NCBI GenBank assembly: GCA_964500805.1
Contig: CAZCQH010000001.1
Location: 175,567 to 239,566, forward strand
Direction: 5' to 3'
Length of the DNA stretch: 64,000 nt
Origin: Ga0077555 sp964500805
GTDB lineage: Bacteria; Pseudomonadota; Alphaproteobacteria; Rhizobiales; Hyphomicrobiaceae
A model generated the notes under the pieces. That model made no database searches and had not been told where the DNA came from. It saw nothing but the letters and a program-made list of their open reading frames with translations. Of this stretch, positions 29,078 to 37,869 are shown one piece after another. Positions within the stretch are counted from its first letter, which is position 1, and each line of letters starts with the position of its first letter. The translations under genes and the position numbers were made by a program.

Positions 29078-30961
29078 ATGGCGGAAGAGCACGGCAGAAT
29101 TCCGATGGCGCCCGGTCTTCAGGCGACATTGATCCGCGCACGCGACTATGCGGCGGGCCAGGCGCATGCCGAAGTTGCACTGGAGCATCTGCTGCTGGCA
29201 CTGACCGAGGATGAGGACGCAGCAGGCGTGATGCAATCATCCAGCGTCGATCTCGGGCGGTTGCGTCACGATCTTGCGGGCTATCTCGGCGATCTTTCAG
29301 CGCAAACTCCTGGCACGCCAGGCAGCGCGCCGGCCATCTCGCAGCAACTGACGGAAATCCTCCGCTACGCCACACTCGCCGCCAAGCAGGGTCGCCGGCA
29401 GCGCATAGACGGCGCGATCGTTCTGGCTGCGCTTGTCGGCGACGGCCGCAGCATGGCGGCGAACTTCCTCAACGCACAGGGACTGACGTTCGAGGAGGCG
29501 ATCCGCATTCTGCAGCGCGCCGCTCAGCAAGCACCTGCTTTGCCGCCACCCGCCGCGCATTCGCCAGCTGCCGGCTATGGTGCAACGCGCCCGCCGCCAC
29601 AGACAGAGGCGATCCTTGCACAGGCACGCGAGCGCATTTCGAACCGTACGGGACACTTGCCTCGGGTCGAGCGGTCTTTGCCGGAGCCAGAACTGGAAGA
29701 TCCCAAGCCGTCACCGCACACGAGCGATCGCGCGCTGCCCATTGCCGCGCAAGCCCCTCGGCCGTCCGAGCCCGAACCGGCGGCAGCGTTCGAGACCTCC
29801 CGGCCGCCGCTCTTCGAGGCGCCGCAGCCCACGACGACGCCAGCTCCGAAACCGGAAGCAAGGCCCGAGGTTGAAGCAGCAGTGCCGGCGCCCGCTGCAG
29901 TCCCTGCTCCGGCGCCCGCACCAGACTCGACCCCACCCGGTCCCGCACCAGGTTCGCTCGAGGCTGCGTTGTCGCGGGTGTCACCCCAGCCCGGTCGCGT
30001 TCCTCCACCACCCCCGACATCACCGCTGCCCAACTCGACCTGGTCGCCGCCACCATTGCCGGTTCCGGGACCGTCGACGGCCGCCTCCGGCAGTTTGCAA
30101 GAGGGGGCACAGGCGATCACACGTCGCCAAGCCGCGCCGCCGCCGACCGAGCCGCAGTTCAGGCAAGAGCTGCAATTTCGCCAGGAGCCACCGGCAGCCC
30201 CGGTGCGAGGTGATGCTCTCTCTCGCCTCCCTGCCGGCATTGGTGAGCCGCCGCGACCTCACGGCAACCACGCTGCCGATCACGCTCGCGGTGATCTCCC
30301 CGGCCCAAGCGCGCCCTCCGCACCAGGGCCACAACGCGGCCCGGTCCCACCGCCCGCCCCCGTCATGCCTCGGCAGCCGCACGAGCATTACCGTGAAGTT
30401 CCGCGCGCGCCGGCCATCGACCCCAGCACGATCACGCACTCGGTGCCACCGCGCCTGCTCGTCGGCCAGCGCGTCCAGGTCGAAGTGCGCGTCGGTCGCA
30501 ATCCCATGGCCGGCCTGGGGCCCGGGCCGCGTCCGACCGCAACACTGCCCGAGCACGTCGCAGCTCGCGCCATCAGCGTCCGACTGCGCGCAACGAAACC
30601 AGGGGTCTTCGTCGAGGCGATCTCGCCGGAGACGCAGTGGGATCAAGCTGCGGGCGCCGGCGGCCGCCTGTCTGGCGACACCGCCGTCTGGCGCTTCGTC
30701 ATCGCCGGTCATACCCCGGGCCATCGCGAGCTGCAGCTGATTGTCGCCGCGCGCACCATTGGTGCCGACGGCGTGGTCGCCGACATGTTGGTTCCTGAGC
30801 AGAGCATCCCGCTGAGCGTCGCCGGCGACTGGTCGAGCCGCTTGGTCCGTTGGGCCGGCAAAGCGGGCATCGTGCTTGGCACAATTCTCGTCCTCGAGCT
30901 GGCGCGCACGTTCCTCCGCTTCGATCTCGGCCGCATGGTGAAAAGCCTGTTCGGCCTCTGA
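29078..30961 (+). CDS. Clp_N domain protein with proline-rich linker and C-terminal membrane helix
   Basis: A 627-residue protein without any AAA+ motif. Residues 1-145 form a Clp_N double-repeat domain like that of ClpA/ClpB/ClpC (LQATLIRARDYAAGQAHAEVALEHLLLAL then ISQQLTEILRYATLAAKQGRRQRIDGAIVLAAL). A very long Pro/Ala/Glu-rich disordered linker follows to about residue 450. A compact unit (LLVGQRVQVEVRVGR to SIPLSVAGDW) comes next, then a membrane helix (AGIVLGTILVLELARTFL) close to the C terminus. It could be a membrane-tethered adaptor that presents substrates, but this is inference. The protein is large and stands alone. Start ATG 29078; an upstream TTG 29048 is possible. Confidence 0.65.
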   Translation: MAEEHGRIPMAPGLQATLIRARDYAAGQAHAEVALEHLLLALTEDEDAAGVMQSSSVDLGRLRHDLAGYLGDLSAQTPGTPGSAPAISQQLTEILRYATLAAKQGRRQRIDGAIVLAALVGDGRSMAANFLNAQGLTFEEAIRILQRAAQQAPALPPPAAHSPAAGYGATRPPPQTEAILAQARERISNRTGHLPRVERSLPEPELEDPKPSPHTSDRALPIAAQAPRPSEPEPAAAFETSRPPLFEAPQPTTTPAPKPEARPEVEAAVPAPAAVPAPAPAPDSTPPGPAPGSLEAALSRVSPQPGRVPPPPPTSPLPNSTWSPPPLPVPGPSTAASGSLQEGAQAITRRQAAPPPTEPQFRQELQFRQEPPAAPVRGDALSRLPAGIGEPPRPHGNHAADHARGDLPGPSAPSAPGPQRGPVPPPAPVMPRQPHEHYREVPRAPAIDPSTITHSVPPRLLVGQRVQVEVRVGRNPMAGLGPGPRPTATLPEHVAARAISVRLRATKPGVFVEAISPETQWDQAAGAGGRLSGDTAVWRFVIAGHTPGHRELQLIVAARTIGADGVVADMLVPEQSIPLSVAGDWSSRLVRWAGKAGIVLGTILVLELARTFLRFDLGRMVKSLFGL

Positions 30962-31169
30962 GGCCGCCGATTCGAATTCGCATCCCTGCAGTCGATTTTC
31001 CGAGAGCGAGGGTGGGACCACATCGCGGGCGCACTGAGCGATCTCCCCGCGCTCGCCGACGCTTCGCCCTCTCGCTCACCAACGACGGCTGCCTACGCCG
31101 ACCAAGTGCCGCTGCAGCGATAGGACGAGATCCTGCACCGGCCGCGGCGTCGAACTGTTTGGCTCGATG

Positions 31170-31844
31170 TCACGCGCTCCGCTCGGCAACCACCTTGGCG
31201 ACGGCCGCGCGCAGCAGATCGATGCCGATGTCTCTTTCTGCCGATGTCGCGATGATCTGTGGAAACGCAGCCGGATGCTTGGCGATCGTCTGCATGATCG
31301 CGTCAAGGACCACGCGCAATTTCGCGGCGCTGATCTTGTCCGCCTTGGTCAGGACCACTTGATAGCTCACCGCGGCCTGGTCGAGCAGCGACATGATATC
31401 GGCATCGTTCGCCTTCACGCCATGGCGTGCATCGATCAGCAGGAACACCCGCGCGAGTGTCGGACGGCCCTGCAGGTAGGCTTTCACCAGCGCCGTCCAT
31501 TCCGCGACTTTGGCCTTCGGCGCTTCGGCATAACCGTATCCCGGCATGTCGACGAGATAGGCGGGCGGCTGGGTGTAGTCCGGCTTGAAGAAGTTGAGCT
31601 CCTGCGTGCGGCCCGGTGTGTTGGACGCCCGCGCCAGGCCGTGCTGGCGCACCAGCGCATTGATCAGGCTCGACTTGCCGACATTGGAGCGGCCCGCGAA
31701 CGCGATCTCCGGCCGCCTCGCTTCAGGCAGCACCTCCAGCGATGGCACGCTCATCACGAACTGCCACGGCCGCGCGAAAAGCGCGACGCCCGCCTCGAGC
31801 TCGGCGTCGGTGAAATTAGGTTCTGATGCTGTTTCGCTGGTCAT
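31170..31844 (-). CDS. engB: Ribosome biogenesis GTP-binding protein YihA/EngB
   Basis: A 224-residue Ras-like GTPase needed for 50S subunit assembly and usually essential. The nucleotide motifs are clear: P-loop AFAGRSNVGKSSLINAL, the NTPGRTQELNFF switch, DMPGYGYA, TKADKI, and ATSAE. The ATG at 31844 is preferred because the family begins about here; two upstream in-frame ATGs would add an unlikely Cys/Arg-rich segment. It stands alone on the minus strand, convergent with the Clp_N gene and divergent from the molybdopterin-binding-domain gene. Confidence 0.94.
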   Translation of the reverse strand: MTSETASEPNFTDAELEAGVALFARPWQFVMSVPSLEVLPEARRPEIAFAGRSNVGKSSLINALVRQHGLARASNTPGRTQELNFFKPDYTQPPAYLVDMPGYGYAEAPKAKVAEWTALVKAYLQGRPTLARVFLLIDARHGVKANDADIMSLLDQAAVSYQVVLTKADKISAAKLRVVLDAIMQTIAKHPAAFPQIIATSAERDIGIDLLRAAVAKVVAERSA

Positions 31845-32036
31845 CTTTGGCGCGCAAAATGCTCGGCGACGCACCTGTTGCAGGTTGCAGCGCATGTTGC
31901 AAGCCTCGTGCAGTGCCAAGCCCAACGGTTCACGGCCGGCGCAACAGCCATGAGCTTCGCCCTATAGCGCTGCGCCCTCCAAAGCCGCTACAGTGTCTCC
32001 AGACAGTTCATTTCGCCTCCACTCCAGGACCCCATC

Positions 32037-32798
32037 ATGAGCGGCACCAGCCCAGCGAGCGACATCGTCACTGCGGCGATCCTGGTCATCGGCGACGAGA
32101 TCCTCTCGGGCCGCACCAAGGACAAGAATATCGGCTACATCGCCGAGCACTGCACCAACATCGGCATCCAGGTGCGCGAGGTGCGTGTTGTCCCCGACAT
32201 CGAGGAAGAGATCGTCACGGCGGTGAACGGCTTGCGCAGCCGCTACACCTACGTCTTCACCACCGGTGGCATCGGCCCGACGCATGACGACATCACGGCC
32301 GACTGCATTGCCAAGGCGTTTGGTGTCGGAATCGATCACCACCCGCAGGTGAAGGAACTGCTGATCGCGAACTTTCAGAGGCGGGGCCTCGAGGCGACGG
32401 AGGCGCGACTTCGCATGGCACGTATCCCGTTCACCGCCGAACTGGTCGAGAACAAGGTCTCCGTGGCGCCCGGCTTCATGCTCGGCAACGTCATCACCAT
32501 GGCCGGCATTCCGGCCGTGATGCAGGTGATGCTCGATTCCGTTACACCCCGCCTGAGGACGGGCAAGAAGATGCTCTCGGTCGAGATCGAGCTGATGCGC
32601 GGCGAAGGCGAGATCGCCGAGCTCTTCGGCGAGGTCCAGAAGGAGTTCCCCGATGTCTCGATGGGGAGCTACCCGTTCAACCGGGAGGCGCGCGTCTTCG
32701 GCACCCAGCTGGTCTTGCGCTCTACCGATCCCGCCCGGCTCCTCGCCGCCGAGGCCCGGCTCAAGGAGCGTCTCACCGCCAAGGGCGTGCCATTCTGA
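32037..32798 (+). CDS. Stand-alone MoaB/CinA N-terminal-like (molybdopterin-binding) domain protein
   Basis: A 253-residue protein with the MoCF-like fold of the CinA N-terminal domain: ILVIGDEILSGRTKDKN, then VFTTGGIGPTHDDITADCIAKAFG. Full CinA proteins carry a second, NMN-deamidase domain, which is absent. In CinA this part hydrolyses ADP-ribose or FAD-like pyrophosphates; in molybdopterin enzymes the fold binds molybdopterin. The C-terminal region (FPDVSMGSYPFNRE) resembles the CinA linker domain. It lies divergent from engB. Elsewhere in the window the other CinA-like domain is fused to a NadD-like domain, at 17.1-18.2 kb. Confidence 0.82.
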   Translation: MSGTSPASDIVTAAILVIGDEILSGRTKDKNIGYIAEHCTNIGIQVREVRVVPDIEEEIVTAVNGLRSRYTYVFTTGGIGPTHDDITADCIAKAFGVGIDHHPQVKELLIANFQRRGLEATEARLRMARIPFTAELVENKVSVAPGFMLGNVITMAGIPAVMQVMLDSVTPRLRTGKKMLSVEIELMRGEGEIAELFGEVQKEFPDVSMGSYPFNREARVFGTQLVLRSTDPARLLAAEARLKERLTAKGVPF

Positions 32799-33068
32799 AA
32801 TCAGCCGCGATCGGCCACAAAGCATGGCGTGGTCGCCGGACGAGCTTTGCGCGCTTGCCCCGCAGAAATCCGATCGCGAGCACCGATCGCTGCGTGCACC
32901 TGTGCTTTCGCCGCCACCACGACCGACCGAAGTGAACGACCGGCACTGGGATGTGCTGGACGGCCGTGTAAGGGACAGTGAAATGGCTGACTGGCGGTCG
33001 ACCGTTGACGAGTTGTAAACCATTCAACGGTCAGCTGTGCCCGCGTCGCATGATTCTGAGGGCCGTCC

Positions 33069-34877
33069 ATGTCGCTGCCGACCGCTGTCGTCCTGAGCGT
33101 TTCCATGTTTGCACTGGCTGCCGTGCTTGGCAGCCCACTTCCGGCATCGGCCCAGGCGGTTGCCGAGATCAAGGCTGACGCGGATCTCGCGCCGCAGTCC
33201 ACCCCTGATCCGCTGACACCGCCCAAGCAGGAGCTACTGCCCATCCCGGCGCCTGGCGCCCTCGCCATCACCACGTCGTCGACGACCGCACCGGCGGCTG
33301 AGCCTGATGCCGTCGTGGCAGAGGTTCGGCGCCTGCTCGGTGATCCGGCGCTGACTGAACCGTTCGACAGATCCACCGCTAAAGCTGATCGCGCAGCCGC
33401 CGCGAGCTTCTACGCCGAGGGCAGCGGCCGTGCGGTTTGGACCAGCATCGAGGGCCTGACCAAGCATGGCGAAGCGGCCGTTCAGGAGATGAGCGGGCAC
33501 GCCGCTGACTTCGGCCTTGATGGCAAAGCCTTTGCACATCTCAAGGGCTTGAAGACCAGTGGCACGCCTTCGGAGCTTGCGGAAACCGAGCTGCGCATCT
33601 CGCACGCGGTTCTGACCTATGCCCGCCATGCGCGCGGCGGCCGCATCAACCCGAGCTCGATCAGCGCCGTGATCGAGCGCGAGCCTCAGCTCTTCGACCC
33701 GCGAACACTGCTCGATGGCGTTGCCGCAAGCGACAGCATCGGCACCTACTTGCGCCAGCTCCATCCCAAGCACGCGCAGTTCCACAAATTGCAGCAGGTG
33801 CTGGTTGATCTGCGTTCCGGTAATGAGAAGGCTGCCGCGCTCGGCCTCAAGGGCATGTCAACCGCCGACGCCGAGAGCCGGATCTTGATCAACATGGAGC
33901 GCTGGCGCTGGCTCCCCGACGACATGGGCGAGCTGCACGTCTGGAACAACGTGCCTGAACAAATGACTCGAGTCATTCACGGCGGCAGCACGGTGCTTGC
34001 CGAGAGGATCGTCGTCGGCAAGCCGAGCCAGCAGACGCCGGAGTTCTCGGCGCCCATGCGCTACGTGATCTTTCACCCGAGCTGGGGTGTGCCGGACGGC
34101 ATCAAGACCAATGAGATCGGCCCCATGTTAAGACGCGCCGCCGCGCGCAACGACGGCATGGGCTGGCTATTCGGTGAAGCCGACGGCGCCGCTGCGAGGG
34201 CGCTGAAGCGGCACGAATTGCGCGTCATGCACAATGGCCGTGAGGTGAACCCCGATAGCGTCAACTGGAACACGGTCGACATCCGCCAGTTTCAGTTCAC
34301 CCAGCCGCCGAGCGCCAGAAATGTGCTGGGTGTCGTGAAGTTCCGTTTCCCGAACCGCTACGACGTCTACATGCACGACACTTCGGACCGCCACCTGTTC
34401 TCGCACGCGCAGCGCGCCTACAGCCACGGTTGCATGCGCGTGCAAAACCCGCTGCGCTTGGCCGAGACGATCCTCGCCTACGACAAGGGCTGGACGTCGG
34501 AGAAGGTTGCGAGCTTCGTTCCGCGCGGACAGACTGCCGATATCACGCTCGACAAGCGCATCAATGTGCACGTCACCTATTTCACCGCCACAGTCGGCGA
34601 CGACGGCAAGCTGCGGTTCTTCGCCGATATCTATGGTCGGGATGGCCGCGTTGCCTCGGCTCTCGCGGGCAAACCGGTGGCAATGGCGTCGGTGGCGACC
34701 CCTAGCGCCGGAAATGACGCCACTGGAACCGACGGCGCACCTGCGCCCGCCAAACAGAAAGCAGGTGCGACGACGCGCGTGACCGCTGCTCGCAACAGCA
34801 GCCCGCCCGGCAGCACCGCACCCAGCAACGCCAGCCCACGCCGCTTCGATCCCTTCTCCAGTTTGTCGGCCAACTAG
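33069..34877 (+). CDS. Exported L,D-transpeptidase (YcbB-like)
   Basis: A 602-residue periplasmic enzyme that cross-links peptidoglycan stems at meso-DAP or attaches proteins to them. It starts with a signal peptide (LSVSMFALAAVLGSPLPASAQA, residues 10-31), then a Pro/Thr spacer, an all-helical scaffold region around 95-300, and the YkuD domain. The catalytic Cys is residue 455 in SHGCMRV, with SHAQRAYSHG upstream. The tail, about 60 residues rich in Ala, Thr and Pro, is disordered. The length and the inserted scaffold fit the YcbB/LdtD subgroup. The gene is alone, 270 bp after the CinA/MoaB-like gene. Confidence 0.88.
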   Translation: MSLPTAVVLSVSMFALAAVLGSPLPASAQAVAEIKADADLAPQSTPDPLTPPKQELLPIPAPGALAITTSSTTAPAAEPDAVVAEVRRLLGDPALTEPFDRSTAKADRAAAASFYAEGSGRAVWTSIEGLTKHGEAAVQEMSGHAADFGLDGKAFAHLKGLKTSGTPSELAETELRISHAVLTYARHARGGRINPSSISAVIEREPQLFDPRTLLDGVAASDSIGTYLRQLHPKHAQFHKLQQVLVDLRSGNEKAAALGLKGMSTADAESRILINMERWRWLPDDMGELHVWNNVPEQMTRVIHGGSTVLAERIVVGKPSQQTPEFSAPMRYVIFHPSWGVPDGIKTNEIGPMLRRAAARNDGMGWLFGEADGAAARALKRHELRVMHNGREVNPDSVNWNTVDIRQFQFTQPPSARNVLGVVKFRFPNRYDVYMHDTSDRHLFSHAQRAYSHGCMRVQNPLRLAETILAYDKGWTSEKVASFVPRGQTADITLDKRINVHVTYFTATVGDDGKLRFFADIYGRDGRVASALAGKPVAMASVATPSAGNDATGTDGAPAPAKQKAGATTRVTAARNSSPPGSTAPSNASPRRFDPFSSLSAN

Positions 34878-35191
34878 TGCCAGACTGCTCTCGTCGGTGC
34901 CAGACCTTCCCGGTCTGAACGGCCGGCACTCCATTTCGGCGGATCAGAGCCGGCGAGTCGATACTCTGCGTCTTCATTCTCCACGCCTCCAACGCCCGGC
35001 TGGCGTGCAAAATTTCCGCGTCTCGACCCTTGTATTGCGGGCCAGGTACTGCATTTTTACGGGGCGGCCCTGAGTTGGGGTCCCTACTGCCTTGATGCAG
35101 ACGTGACGGTCAGGGCGACGACGCGCACCGTGGCAAGCCGAAAGTTCCGGTGGCACGTGCTGACCAAACGGGACAACAAGAAGGGACTCCC
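34878..35191. other. 314-bp intergenic region before the ABC binding-protein gene
   Basis: A short stem (CAGACC, 5-base loop, GGTCTG) at 34901-34917 follows the transpeptidase stop. It has no T-run, so terminator activity is doubtful. No gene or repeat is recognised in the rest. Confidence 0.4.
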
Positions 35192-36394
35192 ATGACTGTG
35201 CTCACCAGGGCGCTTTCGGCGCTCGCCGGAGTGTCGCTGCTCGCCGCTGCTCCAGTATTGGCCCAGGACACCATCAAGATCGGCGAACTCAACTCCTACA
35301 AGGCCATACCAGCCTTCCTCGAGCCCTATAAGAAGGGTTGGGAACTTGCTGTCGAGGAAATCAACAAGGCAGGCGGCATCAACGGCCGCAAGCTTGAGGT
35401 GGTTTCCCGCGACGACAACGCGACCCCTGGAGACGCCGTCCGGGTCGCCGAGGAACTCGTTTCGCGAGAAGGCGTGGTGCTGCTGACCGGGGGGTTTCTC
35501 TCCCACGTCGGTCTTGCCGTCTCTGATTTCGCCAAGCAACGGAAGGTGCTCTTCATCGCCTCCGAGCCGCTGACCGACAAGCTCGTCTGGGAGAACGGCA
35601 ACAAGTACACCTATCGCCTGCGCGCCTCGACCTACATGCAGACCTCGATGCTGGTCGAGGATGCCGTGAAGCTCGGCAAGAAGCGTTGGGCGCTGATTTA
35701 TCCCAACTACGAGTACGGCCAGTCGGCGATCACCTCGTTCAAGAAGCTCATGAGCGAAAAGCAGCCCGGCGTCGAATTCGTCGCCGAGCAGGCCCCACCT
35801 CTGAACAAGATCGAAGCCGGCGCCGTCGTGCAGGCCATCGCGGACGCGAAGCCCGATGCGATCTTCAACGTCACCTTCGGCGGCGACCTGCAGAAGCTGG
35901 TGCGTGAGGCTGCGACGCGGGGCTCCTTCAAGGACATCCCGGTGTTCTCGGTGCTCGGCGGCGAACCCGAGTATCTGGATCCGCTGAAGGAAGAGGCGCC
36001 CGTCGGCTGGTACGTCACTGGCTATCCGTGGGACCAGATCACAACGGCGGAGCACAAGGCTTTCGTCGACGCCTACCGCGCCAAATGGAACGATTATCCG
36101 CGGCTCGGCTCGGTCGTCGGCTACAGCGCGCTGCAGTCCGTCGCCGCTGCGCTCAAGAAGGCCGGCTCCACTGAGACCGAGAAGCTCGTTGCGGCGATGG
36201 AGAACCTGTCGCACATGACGCCGTTCGGCCAGATCACCTATCGCGCGTCCGACCACCAGTCGACCATGGGCGCCTACGTCGGCCGCATCGCGGTGAAGGA
36301 CGGCCGCGGGCTGATGACCGGCTGGCGCTACGAGCCCGGCGAGAAGCACCTGCCGCCCGACGACGTCGTGAAGAAGCTCCGGCCGGCGGAGTAA
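35192..36394 (+). CDS. ABC transporter substrate-binding protein, branched-chain amino acid (HAAT) type
   Basis: A 400-residue periplasmic binding protein of the Leu/Ile/Val-binding family. It has a signal peptide (VLTRALSALAGVSLLAAAPVLAQ) and the family blocks TIKIGELNSYK, GWELAVEEINKAGGINGRKLEVV and VRVAEELVSREGV. The C terminus has VAAALKKAGSTETEKLVAAMENL. GAAGGGA stands upstream of the ATG. The ligand cannot be read from the sequence: amino acids, aromatic acids and amides are all known for the family. It lies 1.5 kb upstream of the matching permease/ATPase genes, from which it is separated by a Bug-type gene on the other strand. Confidence 0.88.
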   Translation: MTVLTRALSALAGVSLLAAAPVLAQDTIKIGELNSYKAIPAFLEPYKKGWELAVEEINKAGGINGRKLEVVSRDDNATPGDAVRVAEELVSREGVVLLTGGFLSHVGLAVSDFAKQRKVLFIASEPLTDKLVWENGNKYTYRLRASTYMQTSMLVEDAVKLGKKRWALIYPNYEYGQSAITSFKKLMSEKQPGVEFVAEQAPPLNKIEAGAVVQAIADAKPDAIFNVTFGGDLQKLVREAATRGSFKDIPVFSVLGGEPEYLDPLKEEAPVGWYVTGYPWDQITTAEHKAFVDAYRAKWNDYPRLGSVVGYSALQSVAAALKKAGSTETEKLVAAMENLSHMTPFGQITYRASDHQSTMGAYVGRIAVKDGRGLMTGWRYEPGEKHLPPDDVVKKLRPAE

Positions 36395-36437
36395 TGCTTG
36401 CACCGTCATGCCCTGACGCCCCAACGGGGCGCCGGAT

Positions 36438-36533
36438 TGTAGCCACGGGTGGAGCGGCGGCCGGCAAAGCCGGTCCCGCGCAACCCGCGGACAGAGGGCA
36501 TCCACAAGTTCGCTGCGCTCACCCGTGGCTACA
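36438..36533. repeat. MITE-like 96-bp inverted-repeat element
   Basis: A 14-bp perfect terminal inverted repeat, TGTAGCCACGGGTG at 36438-36451 and its complement at 36520-36533, bounds about 68 bp of GC-rich sequence. Complementarity continues imperfectly inwards with GAGCG against CGCTC. No transposase is present. It lies between the HAAT binding protein and the Bug protein genes. Confidence 0.65.
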
Positions 36534-36605
36534 GCCCGCAGCCCCTCTCGGGGCCGACGCGCCGATAAGGCAATTGCGCCAGTTGGGCCATCTCTCCCAC
36601 GCAGC

Positions 36606-37607
36606 TCACTGCGGCTTGATGCCGATCTCCTTCACCAGCTGGCCGAAGCGTGCGACATCGGCTTTCACCTGGGCGGCGAATTCGGCCGGCGTCGAGAACG
36701 TCGGGACGAGACCGCCCTGCTCGATCTTCTCGATCACATCGGGAAGCGCCATCACCCGCTTCAGCTCGGCGCTGAGGCGCTCGATGATCGGCTTCGGTGT
36801 GCCGGCCGGCGCCGCGAGCCCGAAGAACGACGGCACCACGGTGTCAGCCTTGGCGCCGCTCTCGACAAACGTCGGCACGTCGGGGAGCTGCCTGGCGCGC
36901 TGCTCCAGACCAACCGCGATCGGACGCAAGCGCTTGTCGGCGATGAAGGGCAGCGCGCCCGTCAACGCTGAGAGCACGACCTGCACCTCGCCGGCGACAG
37001 CCGCAGCCAGCGTCGGCCCCGCTCCCTTGTAGCCCACGCTCAGCATCTCGATGCCGAAGTGCCGGAGCATCGACTCCCCGTTCAAGTGCACCAACCCGCC
37101 AATGCCGAAGTTGCCGATCGTGATCTTGCCGGGCTGGGCCTTCGCCAGTGCCACCAGCTCGGGCAGCGTCTTTGCCTCGACCTTCGGATTGACGCAGAGC
37201 AGGATCGGCGTGATCACACCGTTGCCGATCCACTCGAAGTCCTTGATCGTGTCGTAGGGAAGCGACAGCTGGACGGCGGGATTGATGGCCATGTCGCGAT
37301 TGGCTTGCAGGATCGTGTAGCCATCCGGCTGCGCCTTGGCGACGGCATCGTTGGCAATGGCCGTGCCGGCTCCCGGCTTGTTCTCGACGACGACCGGCTG
37401 TCCAAGGCCTTCGCTCAGCTTCGGAGCCATGACGCGGGCAGCGTAGTCGGCCCCGCCACCCGGCGGAAACGGGACGACGAGCTTGATCGCCCGCTCGGGC
37501 CATTTGCCAGCTTGCGCGTAGGCGGCCGCCGCGGGGGCGAGAGCCGCAAGACCAAGACCAGCCGTAACCGCCCGACGTGACAGGCGGGTGCGTGACAGAC
37601 GAGACAT
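36606..37607 (-). CDS. Bug family tripartite tricarboxylate-type solute-binding protein
   Basis: A 333-residue periplasmic protein of the Bug (Bordetella uptake gene) family, the binding component of TTT transporters. It has a Tat-like signal (TRLSRRAVTAGLGLAALAPAAAA) and the signature stretches VPFPPGGGADYAARVMAPKLSEGLGQPVVVENKPGAG and GNFGIGGLVHL. Ligands are typically carboxylates. No TctA/TctB membrane subunits are adjacent, which is common for expanded orphan Bug genes. GGGAGGAACAG is just upstream of the ATG 37607. It is divergent from the LivHM fusion gene and opposite in strand to the rest of the cluster. Confidence 0.88.
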   Translation of the reverse strand: MSRLSRTRLSRRAVTAGLGLAALAPAAAAYAQAGKWPERAIKLVVPFPPGGGADYAARVMAPKLSEGLGQPVVVENKPGAGTAIANDAVAKAQPDGYTILQANRDMAINPAVQLSLPYDTIKDFEWIGNGVITPILLCVNPKVEAKTLPELVALAKAQPGKITIGNFGIGGLVHLNGESMLRHFGIEMLSVGYKGAGPTLAAAVAGEVQVVLSALTGALPFIADKRLRPIAVGLEQRARQLPDVPTFVESGAKADTVVPSFFGLAAPAGTPKPIIERLSAELKRVMALPDVIEKIEQGGLVPTFSTPAEFAAQVKADVARFGQLVKEIGIKPQ

Positions 37608-37869
37608 TGCTGTTCCTCCCGGTTTGTTTACGGCCATTGATCAAGCGTGGCGCGTTTTCTGCGATCTTACGCAATTCCTCGGACGGACGAAACACTGTGT
37701 GCGGAGCGCCAAAACTAAGCGGCAATCGAGATATTGACCGCGGCTTGCTTCGCGCCGCAAGCTTGATGCTGCACTGCACCGACCCAGCGCTGGTGCTGCC
37801 TGAGCCCGTTGTTTGCCGAAGCAGCTCAGCCGAATCCGACGAGGCACGGCTGCAACGGCGGAGACCCAT

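Noticed and set aside
34901..34917. Hairpin after the L,D-transpeptidase as terminator
   Set aside because: The stem is only six pairs and no T-run follows.
35084..36505. Long minus-strand frame opposite the HAAT binding-protein gene
   Set aside because: It is a codon-position shadow of a gene with clear signal peptide and family motifs.
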